Below, in pieces: positions 7,204 to 17,454 of a stretch of DNA of 64,000 bases; the first letter of the stretch is position 1; each line of letters begins with the position of its first letter. This DNA comes from Hyphomicrobiaceae bacterium (GTDB lineage: Bacteria > Pseudomonadota > Alphaproteobacteria > Rhizobiales > Hyphomicrobiaceae). The position numbers were made by a program, and so were the translations under genes. The notes below the pieces were generated by a model that saw only the letters and a program-made list of their open reading frames with translations, was not told the origin of the DNA and searched no databases. The stretch is taken from assembly GCA_021730785.1 (NCBI GenBank), contig JAKFWF010000002.1, forward strand, positions 62,001 through 126,000, in the 5' to 3' direction.

Positions 7204-9869
7204 TGTCACACGTCACACGCACGACGTGCCCATACTGCGGCGTCGGTTGTGGCGTGCTCGCATCCGTGCGTGCCGATGGCAGCACAGACATTGCCGGCGA
7301 CGTGAAGCACCCGGCAAATTTCGGCCGTCTGTGCTCGAAGGGTTCAGCGCTCGGCGAGACGTTGTCGCTGGACGATCGGCTATTGTTTCCCGAAATCAAC
7401 GGCCGCCGTTCCGCATGGGACGCCGCACTCGATCTTGTCGCGCAGCGCTTCAGCGCCGCAATGGCCGATCATGGACCCGAAAGCGTCGCATTCTACGTCT
7501 CTGGCCAAATCCTAACTGAAGACTACTACGCCGCCAACAAGCTGATGAAGGGCTTTATAGGCACAGCCAACATCGACACCAACTCGCGGCTCTGCATGGC
7601 GTCCTCCGTGGCTGGCCACAAGCGCGCGTTCGGCTCGGACACCGTTCCAGGGACGTACGACGATCTCGAGCAAGCCGATCTCGTTGTGCTGGTCGGCTCG
7701 AACCTCGCATGGTGCCATCCGGTTCTCTACCAACGCCTCGCGGCCGCAAGAGAGGCGCGCGGCACGAAGGTCGTTGTGGTCGATCCAAGGCGCACTGCGA
7801 CCTGCGAAATCGCCGACCTGCATCTTGCCATTGCACCCGGCGCGGATGTTGCGCTTTTCAACGGCCTGCTGGCGCATCTGGCAGATCACGATGGGCTTGA
7901 TCGGGCCTACATCGCGCGGCACACCAATGGCGTCGAGGCGGCACTCGCGGCCGCAGCAGCGTGCACACCCTCCCGGACGGCCGCATTGACTGGCTTATCC
8001 AGCAGCGACATCGCCACATTCTATGATCTCTTCGCGCGAACGCCGCGAGTCGTCACAGTCTACAGCCAGGGCGTCAATCAATCCTCGGCCGGCACCGACA
8101 AGGTCAACGCCATCATCAACTGCCATCTGGCCACGGGTCGCATTGGCACGGAAGGCTGCGGGCCGTTCTCCGTCACCGGCCAGCCGAACGCCATGGGCGG
8201 ACGCGAGACTGGGGGGCTCGCGACGATGCTCGCTGCCCACATGGATCTCGACAAAGCCGACCACCGCCGTATCGTCCAAACGTTCTGGCAATCGCCGACG
8301 ATCGCGACGAAACCCGGCTTGAAAGCCGTCGACATGTTCCGCGCTGTCGAAGACGGACGGATCAAGGCGCTGTGGATCATGGCGACCAATCCCGTCGATA
8401 GCCTGCCAGACGCAGACCGTGCTCGCGCTGCGCTGGCCACCTGTCCGTTCGTCGTGGTTTCCGATGTTGTGCGGCACACCGACACGACAGCGCACGCGCA
8501 TGTGCTGCTGCCGTCGGCTGCCTGGGGCGAGAAAGACGGCACCGTCACCAACTCCGAGCGGCGAATCTCGCGCCAGCGCGCGTTCCTACCGTTGCCGGGC
8601 GACGTCGAGCCCGACTGGTGGCAGGTTGCCGAAGTTGGGCGCCGCATGGGCTTTGCCGAAGCTTTTGCCTGGTCGCACCCGCGCGACATCTTTGCCGAGT
8701 ATGCAGCGCTCACCGCCACCGAAAATGCCGGCACGCGCGATCTCGATATCGGTGCACACGCTGAAATCAGCCGCGCCGCCTATGACAAGCTCACGCCGTT
8801 CCAATGGCCGCAGCCCGCAGGCAAGCCGGCGCAGGTGACGCGCTTCTTCGCCGACGGCGACTACTTTACGACCGGCGGCCGCGCGAACTTCGTGGCTACA
8901 CTCTGGCGCGCACCTGCATCCAGCGTCAGCACCACGTATCCGCTGATCCTCAATACTGGCCGCATGCGCGACCAGTGGCACACGATGACACGCACGGCAA
9001 AGACCGCGCGCCTGATGAGCCATGCGCCCGAACCGTTCGTGCAAATTCACCCCGACGACGCCGCACACGCCGGCTGCGCCGATGGATCGTTGGCCGTGAT
9101 TGCAAGCCCGCAAGGCCGCGCTGTTTTGCGTGTGACGATCGATGCGGACCAGCGCCGCGGCTCGGTGTTCGTGCCGCTACACTGGACAGATCAATATGCC
9201 AGTAGTGCGCGCATTGATGCCGTGATCGCAGCCAATACAGACCCCGTCTCCGGTCAGCCAGAGTTCAAATACACACCGGTATCGGTCACTCCGTTCAACG
9301 CCACATGGCACGGCTTTGCCGCGGTGCGCGAACGTCCGTATGCACTCACGTCAGACTTTTGGGCCATTGCCCCGGTCAAGAACGGATGGCGGGTCGACCT
9401 CGCCGGACTTCAGGCGAGCAATGCCGACGCTCTTGCGCCGTCCCTATTGTGGCCTACTGCCGAGGATAGCACTCCGGACGTCGCCAGCTATCGGGATGCA
9501 AGCGCTGGCGAGTGCCGCCTTGTGGCCTTCAGGGCCGGCATGCTCGCTGGCGCGATCTACGTCTCAGCAAAGCCCGTAACCATTGCCAAGACGTGGCTTG
9601 CCGAACAATTGGACGTCACCGAGGTGGACGCTCCCCTGCGCACGCAGTTGCTTGCGGGTCGGCCTCTGCAGCCGGGACTGGACCGTGGCCCCATTGTCTG
9701 CGCGTGCTTCAATGTCGGTGCGAGCGAGATCACCGCAGCGATCCGCGAAGGCGGCTGCCGCACCGTTGCCGACATCGGGGCAGCGCTCAAAGCCGGCACA
9801 AACTGCGGCTCCTGCCGAAGCGACGTTGCGCGTGTGATTGCCGCCACCGACATGCGGCATACTGACTGA
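7203..9869 (+). CDS. nasA: Assimilatory nitrate reductase, catalytic subunit
   Basis: This 888-residue molybdopterin oxidoreductase reduces nitrate to nitrite in the cytoplasm. The N-terminal 4Fe-4S site uses Cys9, Cys12, Cys16 and Cys44 (C-P-Y-C-G-V-G-C then L-C-S-K-G). The Mo-bis-MGD core follows, with S-R-L-C-M-A-S-S near residue 130, and a molydopterin dinucleotide-binding domain lies near residues 580-690. The last 55 residues form a BFD-like 2Fe-2S domain (C-A-C-F-N and later C-G-S-C), as in NasA proteins that take electrons from an NADH-dependent partner. No nitrite reductase gene follows; the next gene is ychF after a 476-bp gap. The lack of a signal peptide supports assimilation rather than respiration. 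Confidence 0.95.
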   Translation: MSHVTRTTCPYCGVGCGVLASVRADGSTDIAGDVKHPANFGRLCSKGSALGETLSLDDRLLFPEINGRRSAWDAALDLVAQRFSAAMADHGPESVAFYVSGQILTEDYYAANKLMKGFIGTANIDTNSRLCMASSVAGHKRAFGSDTVPGTYDDLEQADLVVLVGSNLAWCHPVLYQRLAAAREARGTKVVVVDPRRTATCEIADLHLAIAPGADVALFNGLLAHLADHDGLDRAYIARHTNGVEAALAAAAACTPSRTAALTGLSSSDIATFYDLFARTPRVVTVYSQGVNQSSAGTDKVNAIINCHLATGRIGTEGCGPFSVTGQPNAMGGRETGGLATMLAAHMDLDKADHRRIVQTFWQSPTIATKPGLKAVDMFRAVEDGRIKALWIMATNPVDSLPDADRARAALATCPFVVVSDVVRHTDTTAHAHVLLPSAAWGEKDGTVTNSERRISRQRAFLPLPGDVEPDWWQVAEVGRRMGFAEAFAWSHPRDIFAEYAALTATENAGTRDLDIGAHAEISRAAYDKLTPFQWPQPAGKPAQVTRFFADGDYFTTGGRANFVATLWRAPASSVSTTYPLILNTGRMRDQWHTMTRTAKTARLMSHAPEPFVQIHPDDAAHAGCADGSLAVIASPQGRAVLRVTIDADQRRGSVFVPLHWTDQYASSARIDAVIAANTDPVSGQPEFKYTPVSVTPFNATWHGFAAVRERPYALTSDFWAIAPVKNGWRVDLAGLQASNADALAPSLLWPTAEDSTPDVASYRDASAGECRLVAFRAGMLAGAIYVSAKPVTIAKTWLAEQLDVTEVDAPLRTQLLAGRPLQPGLDRGPIVCACFNVGASEITAAIREGGCRTVADIGAALKAGTNCGSCRSDVARVIAATDMRHTD

Positions 9870-10345
9870 TGCATCGGAGCGAACCAAGTGCCAAGAACTT
9901 GTAATCGGGACTTTGCCAAAAACGGAACCGCGGCGCCACTCCACTGGACCAGACCTTCCTGCGTCGATGTGCTGCCACCGCACGTCGGAAGATTTGGTTG
10001 CCGCACAAAGTGCCCCCGTCGAGCGAGAGATTTGAGCCCATGGTCGACGTCCTGTTGAGGGGACCGAACGCGAGTTGGTCCGTGACCCCTTCAGGGTCCA
10101 TCGGAACGAACCGGCCAGACACAGGCCGCTGACGGCCGCATTCGCTATCCTCGGAAGGACGGTGCATTTGCCCAGATGGAGCCGACGCACGGCTCGTACA
10201 TGCGACTGCCTGTCTCCGACAGTGTTCGCGTTGTTGTTCCACGTCCTGCCGACGCCCGAGTTCCGTCCCACCCAGCCCTTGCCGCCGGCACCTGCCCGGT
10301 GTAGGCCCTCAGCACCTCCTCGAACACCACACCGGACCACCTCCC
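9870..10345. other. Intergenic region between nasA and ychF
   Basis: I see no gene here. Short frames on both strands lack family features. The only local symmetry noted is a GGACC/GGTCC inverted repeat near 10060-10080. No strong T-run terminator for the nitrate operon is visible. The stretch may be degraded DNA left where the operon was inserted between pth and ychF. Confidence 0.4.
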
Positions 10346-11443
10346 ATGGGCTTCAAATGCGGCATCGTTGGTTTGCCAAATGTCGGCAAGTCGACGCTCT
10401 TTAATGCATTGACGCAGACGGCGCAGGCGGAGGCCGCGAACTATCCGTTCTGCACCATCGAGCCCAACGTCGGCGAAGTCGGTGTGCCCGATCCACGCCT
10501 CGATAAGCTCGCCGCCATCGCTGGCAGCGCGCAGATCATTCCAACCCGGCTCACCTTCGTCGACATTGCCGGCCTGGTGCGCGGCGCTTCGACCGGCGAA
10601 GGGCTCGGCAACAAATTCCTCGCCCACATCCGCGAGGTGGACGCCGTCGCCTATGTGCTGCGCTGCTTCGTCGACGACGATGTCACGCACGTGGAAGGCA
10701 AGATCGATCCGCTGGCCGATGCCGAGATCGTCGAAACCGAACTGATGCTTGCCGATCTCGACAGCTGCGAGAAGCGGCGCACGGCCGCCGAAAAGAAGGC
10801 CAAGGGTGGCGACAAGGAAGCGATCGCCCTCATCAAGCTGTTCGACAAGGCGCTCGAACTGCTGCGCGAGGGCAAGCCGGCGCGGGCTGCCAAGCTGACG
10901 CCCGAGGAGGAAGCGCCCTATCAGGCGCTGCAGTTGTTGACGTCGAAGCCCGTGCTTTACGTGTGCAACGTCGATGAGGCGTCTGCCGCCACCGGCAATG
11001 AGTATTCAAAGAAGGTCGAGGCGGCGGCGCAGAAGGAAGGCGCCGGCATGGTCGTGATTTCGGCCAAGATCGAGGCCGAGTTCGCCGGGCTGTCGCTCGA
11101 CGAGCGGGCCGAGTTTCTCAAGGACCTGGGTCTCGAGGAAGCCGGCCTGAACAAGCTGATCCAGGCCGGTTATCAGTTGCTCGGCTTGCGCACCTATTTC
11201 ACCGTCGGGCCCAAGGAAGCCCGCGCCTGGACGATTACCGCCGGCACCAAGGGTCCAAAGGCGGCGGGCGTGATTCACACGGATTTCGAAAAGGGCTTCA
11301 TTCGCGCCGAAACCATCGCCTATGACGATTATATCGCTCATAATGGCGAGGTCGGTTGCAAGGACGCCGGCAAGATGCGTCTCGAAGGCAAGGAATATGT
11401 CGTGAAGGATGGCGATGTCATGCACTTCCGGTTCGCAAACTGA
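10346..11443 (+). CDS. ychF: Redox-regulated ATPase/GTPase YchF (OLA1 family)
   Basis: The 365-residue protein is a universally conserved Obg-related P-loop NTPase that prefers ATP and associates with ribosomes and stress responses. The P-loop G-L-P-N-V-G-K-S-T is at residues 9-17, the G3 motif [17 protein letters not shown] near residue 70, and a coiled-coil segment rich in Glu/Lys lies around 130-180. The C-terminal TGS domain includes Y-F-T-V-G and ends with H-F-R-F-A-N, as usual for YchF. Length is normal. In related genomes it commonly follows rplY-pth; here the nitrate operon intervenes. Confidence 0.96.
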   Translation: MGFKCGIVGLPNVGKSTLFNALTQTAQAEAANYPFCTIEPNVGEVGVPDPRLDKLAAIAGSAQIIPTRLTFVDIAGLVRGASTGEGLGNKFLAHIREVDAVAYVLRCFVDDDVTHVEGKIDPLADAEIVETELMLADLDSCEKRRTAAEKKAKGGDKEAIALIKLFDKALELLREGKPARAAKLTPEEEAPYQALQLLTSKPVLYVCNVDEASAATGNEYSKKVEAAAQKEGAGMVVISAKIEAEFAGLSLDERAEFLKDLGLEEAGLNKLIQAGYQLLGLRTYFTVGPKEARAWTITAGTKGPKAAGVIHTDFEKGFIRAETIAYDDYIAHNGEVGCKDAGKMRLEGKEYVVKDGDVMHFRFAN

Positions 11444-11798
11444 GCGTGCAGACTGGCTTCAACAGGCATGTTTCTTGCGGATGAACCCTGAACGGGCGAC
11501 AGGCGGCCAATTTGGCACAGCCCGGACAATGGACCATAAGCCGGAACTGGTCGCGCTGCAGCACGGCTGCCGCCAATTCTTATCCAATTGACAGCGTCGG
11601 CGCATTATTACTCGATGGTAAAAATACTCAATCGCATTTTATTTAATTTCAAATAAAAACAACCACCTCACCTATACGTGACATTGAAACGTCTCTGTCA
11701 TCGTGCGGAGTTGAGGGCTAAGTGCGTCCAAGCACCGCCCGCTGTATTAGTTGGGAGCAAGCCCAACGAAATGGCTTGCAAGAGGTAGGGACGGTCAA
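11444..11798 (+). other. AT-rich upstream region of the first RTX gene
   Basis: No gene is visible. Bases 11600-11700 are markedly AT-rich compared with the surroundings, with runs such as TTTTATTTAATTT, and probably contain the promoter of the RTX gene starting at 11799. I cannot single out one convincing -35/-10 pair. Confidence 0.4.
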
Positions 11799-14700
11799 AT
11801 GAGCGACGACAAACAAGTGGCATCGAGTTCGGGCAATCCCGATCTCGCGGTCGTAAAGGACTACAAGGGCCAAGTGGTGTTCGCCGGCGAGTCGGCGGGC
11901 TACCAGAACTCCATCGGCACCTACACGTACGATTCGAAGGGCGTCATCAGCAACGTCAAGATCCTGTTTGCCAACGCTTCGGCCGAGGGCGCAGGCGGCA
12001 ATCTCGTGGCCGGCAAGAGCGCGGTCGACGTCGCCTTTAACGCCGGCGACAAGGTTGGCTTCTTCATCATCCCGAACGGGTTCGGGGCGAACGGCAACGC
12101 GCTCAACGACAAGGCCGGCAGCTTCCAGTTCGTTGACGCGAAGGGCAATCCGGGCAACGTCAACGGCGGCGTCGAACTGAAGCTCGTCCATGTCGACGGC
12201 AAGGGCCAGTCCGTCGACGTGAAGTCGGCGTTCGGCACCTCGGTGTTCCACACCATCGATGACGGCACCAAGGGCCTGAACGGGGACAAAACCAACCACG
12301 TCGTGACGAAGATCGACGTGGAAAAGGGCACGGTCAGCTTCGGCTTCGAGGACTTGAAGGGCGGCGGCGACAAGGACTTCAACGACCTTGGCATCACCGT
12401 CAAGCTCGGCCAGGACAACGTGAAGAGCATCGCTTCGCCCGCGCCGGAAGCGACCAGGGCGATCGGTAGCGAACTGCTCGTTGACGGCAGCTTCGAGTCG
12501 GCCGTGGTCGGCGCCAACACCTGGACCCACCAAGGTGTGGTCGGCGGCTGGCGCTCCGACACGGAAGTGGAAGTCTGGGGCAAGGATTTCTACGGCCTGA
12601 AGGCGACCGATGGCAACAAGATCGCCGAGCTCGACTATGACGCCGGCGGCAAGCTGTCGAACATCTACCAGGATGTGAAAACGGAGGCCGGCGCGCAGTA
12701 CACGTTCGAGTTTGACTTCGCCAAGCGTCCCGACAGCAAGGCCGGTTCCGACACCATCAACGTGTTCTGGAACGGCCAATTGATCGGCACCGTGGATCCG
12801 GCGAATTCCACATGGGCGCACGCCGCGTTCAACGTCTCGGGGACGGGCGGAACCGACCGTATCGAATTCCGCGAATCGGCCGGCGATAATGACGGCTACG
12901 GCGGTTTGCTCGACAACGCATCGCTGAAGAAGTCCGGCCCATCGACGGTCGAAAGGGCTGCTGCTGAGAAGGCTGCTGCCGAGAAGGTCGCTGCTGAAAA
13001 GGCTGCCGCTGAGAAGGCTGCTGCTGAAAAGGCTGCTGCTGAAAAGGCTGCTGCCGAGAAGGCTGCTGCTGAGAAGGCTGCTGCTGAGCAAGCCGCTGCT
13101 GAAAAGGTTGCCGCTGAGCAGGCCGCTGCCGAAAAGGCTGCCGCTGAGCAGGCTGCTGCCGAAAAGGCTGCCGCTGAGCAGGCCGCTGCCGAAAAGGCTG
13201 CCGCTGAGCAGGCCGCTGCCGAAAAGGCTGCCGCTGAGCAGGCCGCTGCCGAAAAGGCTGCCGCTGAGCAGGCCGCTGCCGAGAAGGCCGCCGCTGAGCA
13301 GGCCGCTGCCGAGAAGGCCGCCGCTGAGCAGGCCGCTGCCGAAAAGGCTGCCGCTGAGCAGGCCGCTGCCGAGAAGGCCGCCGCTGAGCAGGCTGCTGCC
13401 GAAAAGGCTGCCGCTGAGCAGGCTGCTGCCGAAAAGGCTGCCGCTGAGCAGGCCGCTGCCGAAAAGGCTGCCGCTGAGCAAGCCGCTGCCGAGAAGGCTG
13501 CCGCTGAGCAGGCCGCTGCCGAAAAGGCTGCCGCTGACGCACTCGCGAACCAGGATCACCTGGGCCTGCGCACCATCGACGTCGTCAAGATCGTAACGTC
13601 AGATGTGCTGGTGGGCACTAAGACAGGCGAAGGCCTCACCGGCGGCGAAGGCAACGATCACATCACTGGCAAGAGTGGCAACGATACCCTCGTCGGCGAC
13701 GTCGGCGGTAAGGTAACTGCGGCGCTCGACATTGCCGTGTCGCTGGTCGACCTCGACAACTCGCGCACCGTCGCGCTGACGGTCAGCAATGTGCCGCTAG
13801 GCGCGGCACTGTCTGCCGGCACGCAGAACAGCGACGGCACCTGGACCCTGTCATTGACTGACCTGCAAGGCCTGACGATTACTGCCAATGACAGCACGAA
13901 CTTCAGCTTGCACGTGGTTGCCACCGCGACAGATGCCAGCGGGAATGTGCTGACCGAGGCCGGTGATATCAACGTCGTACTCGACAATGGCAACCAGGAT
14001 CTCATTGAGGGCGGTCGCGGCAACGACAACATTGCGGGCGGTGCCGGCAACGACGTGATCTATGGCGGCAGTGCGCCGGTTGCCGGTGCAGTGCCCCACG
14101 TGGCCACCTATGCCGACAATGACGTGCTGTTTGGCAACGACGGCAACGACGTGATCTATGGCAACAGCGGTGACGACAGACTGTCCGGCGACGCTGGTAA
14201 CGACACTTTGCTCGGCGGCAAGGGTAACGACCAGGTGTCGGGCGGCGACGGCAACGACGTGGTCAACGGCAACTCCGGCAACGACGTCATCACCGGCGAT
14301 GCCGGCAACGACACGATCAACGGCGGCTCGGGCTTCGATACGCTCGACTACTCGGGCGCAAGCCAGGGTCTCGCCGTCGATCTGACGGCGCACACGGCGA
14401 CCGGCCAGGGCAACGACACGCTCAGCAGCATCGAAAAGGTTATCGGCTCTTCATTCGACGACGCTTTCATCGGCGACAGCCATGACAACGAGTTCGAAGG
14501 CGGCGCCGGCAATGACCGGATCAGCGGCAGCAAGGGCAATGACGTCCTAACCGGCGGTGCCGGCAACGACGTGTTCTCGTTCACGAAGTCGGACGTATTC
14601 AACTTCAAGGAGCAGAAAGGTTGGGTCGACCACGTCACCGACTTCCAGGTCGGCGACAAGCTCGATCTATCCGGCTTCTTCAAGGCTGGCACCAACATCG

Positions 14701-14849
14701 ACGGCCTGGTCAAGGCGACCGACGATGCGAACGGCACGACGATCTCGGTCAAGTTCGGCGGCGAATTCCACGATGTCGTGGTGCTCGACGGCGTCCATGG
14801 CCACACGGCGAACGACCTGCTGAAGGACGGCTCGCTGTTCGTCGCCTGA
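11799..14849 (+). CDS. Large RTX-type calcium-binding secreted protein with DUF4114 and pentapeptide-repeat stalk
   Basis: The 1016-residue product is probably exported by a type I secretion system. Residues about 80-205 resemble DUF4114 (F-F-I-I-P-N-G, then G-G-G-D-K-D-F-N-D). Residues about 225-380 resemble a DUF642/PEP-CTERM-like beta-sandwich (D-G-S-F-E-S start). Residues 387-576 are 38 copies of A/V-A-A-E-K/Q. Two blocks of G-G-x-G-N-D-x-[LIV] nonapeptide repeats follow (from about 609 and 730), separated by an Ig/cadherin-like domain. The C-terminus has the D-x-V-T-D-F-Q-V-G-D-K-L-D-L-S pattern of the type I secretion target domain. No N-terminal signal peptide is present, consistent with C-terminal signalling. 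The ATG at 11799 is chosen because the domain begins soon after; no ABC exporter genes lie nearby. Confidence 0.9.
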   Translation: MSDDKQVASSSGNPDLAVVKDYKGQVVFAGESAGYQNSIGTYTYDSKGVISNVKILFANASAEGAGGNLVAGKSAVDVAFNAGDKVGFFIIPNGFGANGNALNDKAGSFQFVDAKGNPGNVNGGVELKLVHVDGKGQSVDVKSAFGTSVFHTIDDGTKGLNGDKTNHVVTKIDVEKGTVSFGFEDLKGGGDKDFNDLGITVKLGQDNVKSIASPAPEATRAIGSELLVDGSFESAVVGANTWTHQGVVGGWRSDTEVEVWGKDFYGLKATDGNKIAELDYDAGGKLSNIYQDVKTEAGAQYTFEFDFAKRPDSKAGSDTINVFWNGQLIGTVDPANSTWAHAAFNVSGTGGTDRIEFRESAGDNDGYGGLLDNASLKKSGPSTVERAAAEKAAAEKVAAEKAAAEKAAAEKAAAEKAAAEKAAAEKAAAEQAAAEKVAAEQAAAEKAAAEQAAAEKAAAEQAAAEKAAAEQAAAEKAAAEQAAAEKAAAEQAAAEKAAAEQAAAEKAAAEQAAAEKAAAEQAAAEKAAAEQAAAEKAAAEQAAAEKAAAEQAAAEKAAAEQAAAEKAAAEQAAAEKAAADALANQDHLGLRTIDVVKIVTSDVLVGTKTGEGLTGGEGNDHITGKSGNDTLVGDVGGKVTAALDIAVSLVDLDNSRTVALTVSNVPLGAALSAGTQNSDGTWTLSLTDLQGLTITANDSTNFSLHVVATATDASGNVLTEAGDINVVLDNGNQDLIEGGRGNDNIAGGAGNDVIYGGSAPVAGAVPHVATYADNDVLFGNDGNDVIYGNSGDDRLSGDAGNDTLLGGKGNDQVSGGDGNDVVNGNSGNDVITGDAGNDTINGGSGFDTLDYSGASQGLAVDLTAHTATGQGNDTLSSIEKVIGSSFDDAFIGDSHDNEFEGGAGNDRISGSKGNDVLTGGAGNDVFSFTKSDVFNFKEQKGWVDHVTDFQVGDKLDLSGFFKAGTNIDGLVKATDDANGTTISVKFGGEFHDVVVLDGVHGHTANDLLKDGSLFVA
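12957..13526 (+). repeat. Tandem 15-bp repeat (38 units) encoding AAAE(K/Q)
   Basis: Within the RTX gene, 570 bp consist of 38 head-to-tail 15-bp units of the type GCYGCTGAG-AAG/CAG. The first eight units encode A/V-A-A-E-K only; later ones alternate A-A-A-E-Q and A-A-A-E-K, giving a 30-bp higher-order unit. Synonymous differences are few, so the array looks recently amplified or homogenised. The encoded stretch should be one long, highly soluble alpha helix. Confidence 0.95.
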
Positions 14850-14943
14850 TGAACGTTTCGGTGAGTGGCGGCCGGTGCTTGATGCGCCGCGTCGCACCCT
14901 CTGGATGGAATACGCTGACGTGAGTGCTACTCCCCCGACTTCC

Positions 14944-14974
14944 AAGGCGCGGCGAATACGCCGCGCCTTTTTTT
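14944..14974 (+). terminator. Rho-independent terminator of the first RTX gene
   Basis: AGGCGCGGCG (14945-14954) pairs perfectly with CGCCGCGCCT (14959-14968) around an AATA loop, followed by six Ts. It lies 95 bp after the stop codon and separates the two RTX genes into different transcripts. Confidence 0.92.
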
Positions 14975-15197
14975 GATTATTACACATTCAATAAATATCA
15001 CACTGTTTTGCATTTGAAGCATATTATAGATTCGAATTGAACTTCATTTTCATACGCTGTTGCTAAGGTCATAACATCGAAAGTACTGTTCTAATAGAAA
15101 CCAGTCGAATTTTCCATATTTACATTCAAGCGTGTGGCCTTTTGCGGTTCGAACGATGACAAAGCGCACTCAATGATCAGCTGAATGGGGGGACTAA
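14975..15197 (+). other. AT-rich upstream region of the second RTX gene
   Basis: No gene is present. The DNA is AT-rich from 14975 to about 15125, like the region upstream of the first RTX gene, and presumably contains a separate promoter. A strong purine-rich GGGGGGAC site (about 15186-15193) precedes the start codon. Confidence 0.45.
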
Positions 15198-16121
15198 ATG
15201 GCACTGAATACACAGGCAACGCTGCAGGAAGCGTTCTTGCTGGATACTACGGCTACGACAGTTGCAGGCGATGCTTCCGCCAATGTGGTGGAAGCCAATT
15301 CCGGCCCGACCGCCCTCTACGGCTTCGGCGGCGACGATCTGCTGATCGGCGGCAGCGGCAATGATCTGCTGTACGGGAGCACCGGCAATGACACGCTCGA
15401 TGGCAGCGACGGCAACGATTTCCTCAGCGGCGGCATCGGCAACGATCTGCTCTATGGCGGCGAAGGTGGCGATGTTCTCAACGGCGACTCGGGCGACGAC
15501 GACCTGATCGGCAACGGCGGCGACGACCAGCTGGCCGGTGGTGACGGCAACGACACGCTCGAGGGCAGCGAGGGCAACGACGGACTTGCCGGTGGCAAGG
15601 GTGACGACAATTTGTCCGGCGGCATCGGCGACGACATCCTGGACGGCAATAGCGGCCATGATCAGCTCAACGGCGGCGATGGCGCTGATCTGCTGATCGG
15701 CGCCATCGGCAATGACATCCTGGTGGGCGGCGACGGCAACGACATCGAGCTCGGCGGCACCGGCGATGATGTGCTGCGCGGAAGTGCCGGCGACGACACG
15801 CTAGTCGGGGGCGCAGGCTTCGACACGTTCAGATTCGAACTTCAGGATGTCGCCATCGAAGGTCAACTGTACGGCGTCGACACCATCGAAGATTTCCGGC
15901 CTGGCGATAAACTCGACCTGCGCGGCCTCCAGCTCGGCCGTTTCGACGGCGGCGCTGAAGGCGCTATCCAGCTCGAATATCACGCCGGGGATACGGCGAC
16001 CTCCGTCTACGTCCACATCTCCGACGACTACACTGACAGCTTCGTCAAGATCGCGTCCCTCGCGGGCGTCCACGGTGGCGATGTCAGCGCCTGGATCGCC
16101 GACGGCAGTCTGCTGGTATAA
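15198..16121 (+). CDS. RTX-type calcium-binding protein
   Basis: The 307-residue acidic protein has a short N-terminal leader-like segment (residues 1-35) and then a nearly uninterrupted series of RTX nonapeptides (G-G-x-G-[ND]-D-x-[LI]) over about residues 45-205. Such repeats bind calcium in parallel beta-rolls and fold after type I export. The C-terminal 100 residues contain F-D-T-F-R-F and [15 protein letters not shown], the type I secretion target signature also seen in the upstream RTX protein. No catalytic domain is recognisable, so it may be a structural or surface protein. It has its own AT-rich upstream region and ribosome-binding site. Confidence 0.9.
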   Translation: MALNTQATLQEAFLLDTTATTVAGDASANVVEANSGPTALYGFGGDDLLIGGSGNDLLYGSTGNDTLDGSDGNDFLSGGIGNDLLYGGEGGDVLNGDSGDDDLIGNGGDDQLAGGDGNDTLEGSEGNDGLAGGKGDDNLSGGIGDDILDGNSGHDQLNGGDGADLLIGAIGNDILVGGDGNDIELGGTGDDVLRGSAGDDTLVGGAGFDTFRFELQDVAIEGQLYGVDTIEDFRPGDKLDLRGLQLGRFDGGAEGAIQLEYHAGDTATSVYVHISDDYTDSFVKIASLAGVHGGDVSAWIADGSLLV

Positions 16122-16211
16122 TCGGACGAACTCGATCCGCCGCACTCTGGAACTGAAATCCGGTTTGTCGGCGGATCGGGCGACGCCGCGCTCGCGCGAC
16201 GGGCGGTGGCA

Positions 16212-17387
<1,176 letters not shown>

Positions 17388-17454
17388 TCAGCTGCCTTGC
17401 TCGACGTGCAAAAACTTGGACGGCCAGCGCCACAGCCGCTCAGGCCGTGCCGGA

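Noticed and set aside
12957-13526. Regularly repeated 30-bp pattern considered as a CRISPR array
   Set aside because: There are no unique spacers; it is an in-frame coding tandem repeat.
11718-13559. A 613-codon minus-strand frame with repeats rich in Gly-Ser-Leu
   Set aside because: It is the antisense of the RTX gene; its repeats merely mirror the AAAE(K/Q) units.
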